From Alteromonas confluentis (GTDB taxonomy: Bacteria > Pseudomonadota > Gammaproteobacteria > Enterobacterales > Alteromonadaceae), in the NCBI RefSeq assembly GCF_001757105.1, contig NZ_MDHN01000010.1, positions 124,001 through 188,000 on the forward strand: a stretch of 64,000 nt of DNA. The letters run 5' to 3'. Below are positions 59,690-64,000 of the stretch, piece after piece. Both the position numbers and the translations under genes were made by a program. The notes under the pieces are model-generated. The model searched no databases. It was not told the origin of the DNA and saw only the letters and a list, made by a program, of their open reading frames with translations. Positions within the stretch are counted from its first letter, which is position 1. Each line of letters starts with the position of its first letter.

Positions 59690-60157
59690 ATCGCTCAAGC
59701 TATTAACCTCTAAAAAAACCGGAACATCCGGGGACTAATGACAATTGAATGCCCGTCACGCTTTGATAAATAAGCAAATGCTCTACCATAACGCTTTGCC
59801 TTCCCTTTGTTTCCGTACGAAATGCGATCCTTACTTCGTCAAATTACAGCCTACTACAAAATAATGCCTGTAGCCACCTAATACACGGCGAAACCGAGGC
59901 GTCAAACGTGCAAGGTGAATTAAGCTGATCACATCGTAATCATTACGTGCTGACCGCCCATTGTGTTCAAAAGTCAGATTAAGAAGACTTCATTATCACA
60001 ACTTTCCCATAAACATCCGTTAAAACAGCTTAACATCTACACCATTTGCTTATTTTTTGGCATTCCGGAGGAATGTCATTGGGATTGTGTCGAAGATGGC
60101 GTTAGAATACGTAAATTCAAGACGTAACCTATTTTTAATTGTAAGAAATCCGAATAA
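59690..60157. other. Gene-free stretch between ftsH and yhbY
   Basis: 468 bases between divergent genes with no supportable gene. Contents seen: a terminator-like hairpin at 59712-59731 (minus), a near-palindrome TGGCATTCC/GGAATGTCA (60058-60066 with 60070-60078, 8 of 9 pairs) upstream of yhbY, and AT-rich sequence. The rRNA methyltransferase gene rlmE, which sits here in many relatives, is absent and I see no remnant. Confidence 0.65.
59712..59731 (-). terminator. Terminator-like hairpin in the ftsH leader
   Basis: CCGGA/TCCGG stem (59719-59723 with 59727-59731), loop of three, then seven T on the minus strand (59712-59718), ending 22 bases before the ftsH ATG. It may be an attenuator of ftsH or a remnant terminator of a lost upstream gene. 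Confidence 0.65.
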
Positions 60158-60451
60158 ATGAAACTTTCAAATAAACAGAAACAATTCCTCAAGGGCCTTG
60201 CCCACTCTATTAAACCTGTCGTACAACTTGGCGCGAATGGACTCACTGAGGGCGTTGTGGCTGAAATTGACCATGCCCTTTCACATCACGAACTGATCAA
60301 AGTGAAAGTGCCGACAGACGACAAAGAAGAAAAAGCACTCATCATGGACGCCATCATTCGTGAGACCGAGTCAGTAAAGGTACAGGCTATTGGCCATGTA
60401 CTTATTCTGTTCCGTCCAAGCGAAGAGCGTAAAATTCAGTTGCCAAAATAA
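60158..60451 (+). CDS. yhbY: YhbY-type CRS1/YhbY (CRM) RNA-binding protein
   Basis: 97 aa, the single CRM domain typical for bacteria: LSNKQKQFLKGLAHSIKPVV, QLGANGLTEGVVAEI, HELIKVKV, and GHVLILFRPSEE. Binds pre-50S ribosomal particles. Divergent from ftsH, as in E. coli. Start ATG has only a weak ribosome binding site (AAGAAATCCG). Confidence 0.95.
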   Translation: MKLSNKQKQFLKGLAHSIKPVVQLGANGLTEGVVAEIDHALSHHELIKVKVPTDDKEEKALIMDAIIRETESVKVQAIGHVLILFRPSEERKIQLPK

Positions 60452-60512
60452 TAATTCTGTTTTCGCTGAATCATTTGTAACAACTTTGTAAACATATTGG
60501 TCCGAGGTAAAC

Positions 60513-60526
60513 TTACGTTAACGTAA
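60513..60526. promoter_or_regulatory. LiuR-like operator palindrome
   Basis: Perfect 14-bp palindrome TTACGTTAACGTAA, 20 bases before the dehydrogenase start. It resembles the site I remember for LiuR, the MerR-family regulator of branched-chain amino acid breakdown in gammaproteobacteria, and the downstream gene fits that pathway. Confidence 0.6.
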
Positions 60527-60545
60527 ACGTTTATCAGGACTCAAT

Positions 60546-61340
60546 ATGGTGGAAAAAGTTAATCCCCCTTCAGAAACAACGCCAATGGCAGCTGTCATTA
60601 CCGGTGGCAGTTCAGGGCTAGGTTTCGCAACTGCACAACGACTGTGCCAACATGGCTATCGTGTCGCCCTTTTCGATATCAACCAGGATGCAGGTAGTGA
60701 AGCCGCAGCAAAACTGGGCCCTCTCGCACATTTTTTTGGCGTTGATGTTTGTGATGAACATCAGGTTGCCGGTGCACTTGCTGAATTTAAACAAATAGTC
60801 GGACACATTAACCTTTGTGTTAATTGTGCAGGCATCGCACCTGCAAAACGCTTACTCAATCGTGACGGTGAGGCGGTCGCCCTGTCTCACTTTACCAATG
60901 TGATTAATATTAACCTTATTGGTACGTTTAACGTGGCCCGGTTGGTAGCAAAGACAATGGCGGCACAACAACTTAATGCGCAAGGTGAGCGAGGTGTCAT
61001 CATTAACACCGCGTCAATTGCTGGCTTTGAAGGTCAGATAGGCCAGACCGCGTATGCATCCAGCAAAGCGGCGATTATCGGTTTGACGCTACCCATGGCG
61101 CGAGACTTATCGGCCAGCGCAATCCGGGTAAACGCTATCGCGCCGGGAATAATGGGAACCCCCATGCTTCTTGCAATGCCAGAAGAGGTGCAGAGTGCGC
61201 TTGCTGCCAATGTGCCCTTCCCGAAAAGGCTGGGTCTGCCTGAAGAATTCGCACACCTGGTCATGCACATTGCTGCGAATAGTTACATTAATGGGGAAAC
61301 CATCAGATTGGACGGCGCATTACGTATGCCGCCGAAATGA
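60546..61340 (+). CDS. Type II 3-hydroxyacyl-CoA dehydrogenase (SDR)
   Basis: 264 aa short-chain dehydrogenase. NAD-binding TGGSSGLG, NCAG, catalytic Ser in NTASIAGFEGQIGQ, and YASSK. The stretch GFEGQIGQTAYASSKAAI, then TLPMARDL, APGIMGTP, VPFPKRLG, and NGETIRLDGALRM is that of human HSD17B10/2-methyl-3-hydroxybutyryl-CoA dehydrogenase. In bacteria this enzyme (IvdG type) works in isoleucine breakdown. The LiuR-like site upstream supports this. Single gene; a shared terminator follows. Confidence 0.88.
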   Translation: MVEKVNPPSETTPMAAVITGGSSGLGFATAQRLCQHGYRVALFDINQDAGSEAAAKLGPLAHFFGVDVCDEHQVAGALAEFKQIVGHINLCVNCAGIAPAKRLLNRDGEAVALSHFTNVININLIGTFNVARLVAKTMAAQQLNAQGERGVIINTASIAGFEGQIGQTAYASSKAAIIGLTLPMARDLSASAIRVNAIAPGIMGTPMLLAMPEEVQSALAANVPFPKRLGLPEEFAHLVMHIAANSYINGETIRLDGALRMPPK

Positions 61341-61341
61341 A

Positions 61342-61364
61342 AAAGGGGAATAACCTTCCCCTTT
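61342..61364. terminator. Bidirectional terminator between convergent genes
   Basis: AAAGGGGAA/TTCCCCTTT stem, loop of five. The minus strand continues TTTCATTT, the plus strand CCTTATATT. Serves the dehydrogenase gene and the convergent DUF2891 gene. Confidence 0.75.
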
Positions 61365-61387
61365 CCTTATATTGATTTTCGACTGTG

Positions 61388-62473
61388 CTAAAGCCCTTCA
61401 CGCTGTTGCAATGCATACACCGCAAAGCTACCCAGCCAATGCGTTCCCTGGTAATTGTTGTCGACCACAGAAGGTAATGCAGAATTAACGTGGGTATCGC
61501 CCACCGCTTTTAAATGACCATAAGTGGCTGGAAAGGCTTTTGCCATCCCGTAGAACGTCCACGCACGACTGAAGTTCAAACCATCAAGATGTACCAGCTT
61601 ACCATCGCTACGATCGCCCACTTTTGCAGGTGCCAGTGTAAATGCTTTATCACGCAAGTGAGGTAAGAACGTGTCTGCCCAGGTTAAGAATGTTTTTTCA
61701 TCCATGACTTTGCGCATCAAGTTGAGTTCCTCGAAGCAAGGAGACAGAAAGTCAAACCCATTAGGTTCCCATGACAGCGGACATTGTTTATCAGTCGCAT
61801 ACCAATCGCTGGCACGATGGGTGATTAAAGCGGCAAGTTCTTTATCACCCACAACTTGGGCGTAGTCGTAAGCCAGTGATAACCCGAACGCCGTGTTGGG
61901 ATGCTCACCAGTGCGAATGGGGTAAACTAATTTAGGTAGAAAACCCTCGAACTTTTCCACCATCAATGCGGTGAGCGGAGCCAGGTTCGTTTCCAGTTCT
62001 CTGGCTAACGGGTCGTCCCATTGATGAAGTTCAGCAGCCAGCGCCAATAACCACGCCCAACCATAAGTGCGCTCATAGTTGGCATTTTCAGGCGTGTGGA
62101 AATAAGCCACCTCTTGCTCGATGTTCGCTTGTGTTATGTTGGTTTTGAGGATTTCACGAATTGCCGGCTCTTCACTGATCGTGGGAAAATGACGCAGCAA
62201 ATTTACTATCATCCAATGGCCGTGCACGCTCGAATGCCAGTCAAAACACCCGTAGAAGGCGGGATGCAACGCTTTGGGCCCCTTCAGGTATTGTTTGTCA
62301 GCCAGCACCTGGTTGAGTTTATTGGGGTACTCAACCTGGGTGCAGTGTAAAGGCATTGCGGCAAGACGGCTGGCTTCTTCAACAGTTAACGATGGGGTGT
62401 TTGCAAACGTTAAGGTGGACCAAACAGACGCAGAAGTGACAACAAAAGCGCGGGTCCAGAATTTCAGCGACAT
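61388..62473 (-). CDS. DUF2891 family secreted protein
   Basis: 361 aa. N-terminal signal peptide (FWTRAFVVTSASVWSTLTFA, cut likely after FANT region). The core (LHPAFYGCFDWHSSVHGHW, YERTYGWAWLLALAAEL, HPNTAFGLSLAYDYA, LDGLNFSRAW) is the DUF2891 family, an all-helical alpha/alpha-barrel type protein without known function. Conserved His and Asp/Glu residues suggest an enzyme, perhaps acting on sugars. ATG at 62473 chosen over a TTG one codon upstream; AAGGAAC precedes. It follows the Lon-like gene on the same strand. Confidence 0.85.
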   Translation of the reverse strand: MSLKFWTRAFVVTSASVWSTLTFANTPSLTVEEASRLAAMPLHCTQVEYPNKLNQVLADKQYLKGPKALHPAFYGCFDWHSSVHGHWMIVNLLRHFPTISEEPAIREILKTNITQANIEQEVAYFHTPENANYERTYGWAWLLALAAELHQWDDPLARELETNLAPLTALMVEKFEGFLPKLVYPIRTGEHPNTAFGLSLAYDYAQVVGDKELAALITHRASDWYATDKQCPLSWEPNGFDFLSPCFEELNLMRKVMDEKTFLTWADTFLPHLRDKAFTLAPAKVGDRSDGKLVHLDGLNFSRAWTFYGMAKAFPATYGHLKAVGDTHVNSALPSVVDNNYQGTHWLGSFAVYALQQREGL

Positions 62474-62492
62474 CAATGTTCCTTGTTATTAT

Positions 62493-64000
62493 TTATTCAT
62501 CGTCTCCACCATTCACGATGAGGGCAATATTGTAAAGGCGATTCACCGCATGGTAGTTAACCGTGTTCTTCTTATAGCGGCCTCTGGCAGTCATTGTCCC
62601 CGCTTCCTTCTGCATAAGCAGCGTAATGGCATCATCCACCGTTGCCACGGTATAAATATGAAACTGCCCTTTTTTCACCGCATCAATTACCGCTTTATCA
62701 AGCACAAGATTAATTGCATTGGATGCCGGGATCACAACCCCCTGCTCGCCGGTCAGGCCACGATGCAAACAAAGGTCGAAATACCCTTCAATTTTTTCGT
62801 TAACGCCGCCCACGGCCTGTACTTCACCATACTGGTTAATTGAGCCTGTCACGGCCAGTGATTGGGTAGCGGGTATTTCAGTGAGGGCTGAAATCAGTGC
62901 AATGAGTTCCGCCAGCGAGGCACTATCACCATCGATATGACCATAGGATTGCTCAAGGGCAATGTTGGCAGACAACGTTAGCGGAAAGTGCTGAGCGTAT
63001 TTATTGCCGAGATAGCCCGTTAGCAACATCACGCCTTTAGAGTGGATTGGCTGCCCTAATTCTACCTCACGTTCAATATCCACCACCCCGTTTGCCCCTG
63101 CATAAACGGTGGTTGTGATACGAGCGGGCGTACCAAATGCCGTTCCTCCCACTTCCAGCACCGTCAGGCCATTCACTTTACCCACCGCTTTACCTTCAGT
63201 GGCAATCAATACGTGGCCTTCCTTGATATCATTTAATAGCGCATGACTTACCCGGCCGGTACGGCGTTTTTTCGCATTCAGCGCAATTTCAATATGATCC
63301 AGTTCAAGGTGGGTATTTTGCTGTTGTGATGCAAAATAATGGGCCTCATTTATAAGCTCGATAACTTCGGCAAAGTGGGCAGAAAATTTTTGCTGATGTT
63401 CTGCCATGCGCAATGAGTATTCCACCAGCCGGTACATGGCTTTAGAAGAGATGCCCGTCATACCGATTTGCTCAACCTGATGACGAACCTTGCCGACGAA
63501 GTCGAAAACAGACTGGCGGGTTACCGGAATTTCGTAATCGAAATCCACCAGCACCCGGAAAAGTTCATCAAACTCGTCATCGTAATCCTGTAGTGTGTAG
63601 TACAGATCACGGGAACCGAGCAGGATCACCTTTACATCAAGATCAACCGGTTGCGGGTTCAATGTAATGGCATTCACCATGCCCACATCTTGTTGTGGTA
63701 AATCCATTTTTATAGAACCGGATTTAATCGCCAGTTTCAATGCGTCCCACACAAACGGCTGTTCAATCACCTGATCCACATCAAGCAGTAAATACCCCCC
63801 GTTTGCGCGGTGAATCGCTCCCGCACGAATCATCCGGTAGTTGGTATAAACGCTGCCGTGAAGGTTGGTATATTCAATTTTGCCAAACAGATTCTGATAC
63901 GTGGGATTGGGCTCGTAGACAACCGGCGCGCCATCTTCGAGTTGATGACCAACCAGCACATTAGGTAAATAGAGTTCTTCCAGATACAGGCGACGGTCCA
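62493..64000 (-). CDS. Lon-family ATP-dependent protease, C-terminal part
   Basis: At least 502 aa; the frame stays open to the window edge, so the N-terminus is missing. Seen: end of the AAA part (GSVYTNYRMIRAGAIHRANG, GYLLLDVDQV, LLGSRDLYYTLQDYDDEFDE), then the Lon catalytic domain with the Ser of GDSASLAEL and the Lys of GGVNEKIEG, and ASNAINLVL. The order fits the YcbZ/LonB-like group rather than Lon itself. The tail after the protease domain is short and charged. Likely degrades misfolded or specific regulatory proteins. Confidence 0.92.
   Translation of the reverse strand, partial: DRRLYLEELYLPNVLVGHQLEDGAPVVYEPNPTYQNLFGKIEYTNLHGSVYTNYRMIRAGAIHRANGGYLLLDVDQVIEQPFVWDALKLAIKSGSIKMDLPQQDVGMVNAITLNPQPVDLDVKVILLGSRDLYYTLQDYDDEFDELFRVLVDFDYEIPVTRQSVFDFVGKVRHQVEQIGMTGISSKAMYRLVEYSLRMAEHQQKFSAHFAEVIELINEAHYFASQQQNTHLELDHIEIALNAKKRRTGRVSHALLNDIKEGHVLIATEGKAVGKVNGLTVLEVGGTAFGTPARITTTVYAGANGVVDIEREVELGQPIHSKGVMLLTGYLGNKYAQHFPLTLSANIALEQSYGHIDGDSASLAELIALISALTEIPATQSLAVTGSINQYGEVQAVGGVNEKIEGYFDLCLHRGLTGEQGVVIPASNAINLVLDKAVIDAVKKGQFHIYTVATVDDAITLLMQKEAGTMTARGRYKKNTVNYHAVNRLYNIALIVNGGDDE

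Noticed and set aside
60058..60078. Near-palindrome upstream of yhbY as an intrinsic terminator
   Set aside because: No T run follows the stem on either strand in the right direction; left as an unassigned site.

Overview
The window looks like a chromosome segment of a marine gammaproteobacterium of the Alteromonadales type (Alteromonas/Aestuariibacter-like). This is inferred from recognisable housekeeping proteins (Pnp, ProA/ProB, FtsH, FolP, GlmM, TpiA, SecG), from the order ftsH-folP-glmM-tpiA-secG-tRNA-Leu(GAG), and from moderate GC. No species can be named from the sequence alone.

Left host flank (1-12807): the start of a DUF1244 gene, pnp, an HNH endonuclease, an MscS-type channel, the proline genes proB-proA, a type IB topoisomerase, several envelope/membrane proteins (including a phosphatase-lipid kinase fusion and a DUF2254 protein) and a small Pmp3-type membrane protein.

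Centre (12808-54077): a complete-looking Mu-like transposable prophage of 41,270 bp whose ends can be set to the base. It starts TGTA, ends TACA, has related 20-bp sites at both ends, and is flanked by the 5-bp duplication TTTAG (12803-12807 and 54078-54082). Order: LexA-fold repressor with Arg in place of the catalytic Lys; Ner; MuA transposase; MuB ATPase; early genes (DUF3164, GemA, lambda-P-like protein, Mor activator, RepA-like ATPase); a C4-type antisense RNA in front of a Rha antirepressor; a lipoprotein; lysis genes; small and large terminase, portal, MuF, gpG, protease/scaffold and major capsid as in Mu; then a siphovirus tail (tail tube, frameshifted G/GT chaperone, tape measure, J-like tip protein, two fibre-like proteins). 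So this is a Mu head and transposition module joined to a lambda-like non-contractile tail, as in the B3/D3112 type of phage.

Right host flank (54078-64000): terminator and tRNA-Leu(GAG), secG, tpiA, glmM, folP, ftsH on the minus strand; then yhbY, a type II 3-hydroxyacyl-CoA dehydrogenase gene with a LiuR-like operator, a DUF2891 gene and the C-terminal part of a Lon-family protease.

Most notable points: exact prophage termini; the C4 RNA/Rha immunity locus with visible antisense complementarity to the rha ribosome binding site; a canonical -1 slippery site A AAA AAC in the tail chaperone gene; a HELGH zinc-peptidase domain fused to the MuF head protein; a Hint-like C-terminal domain on the tail tip protein; a 26-bp perfect inverted repeat 12.8 kb apart placed just after the repA-like and capsid stop codons; and an intrinsic-terminator-like hairpin just before ftsH.
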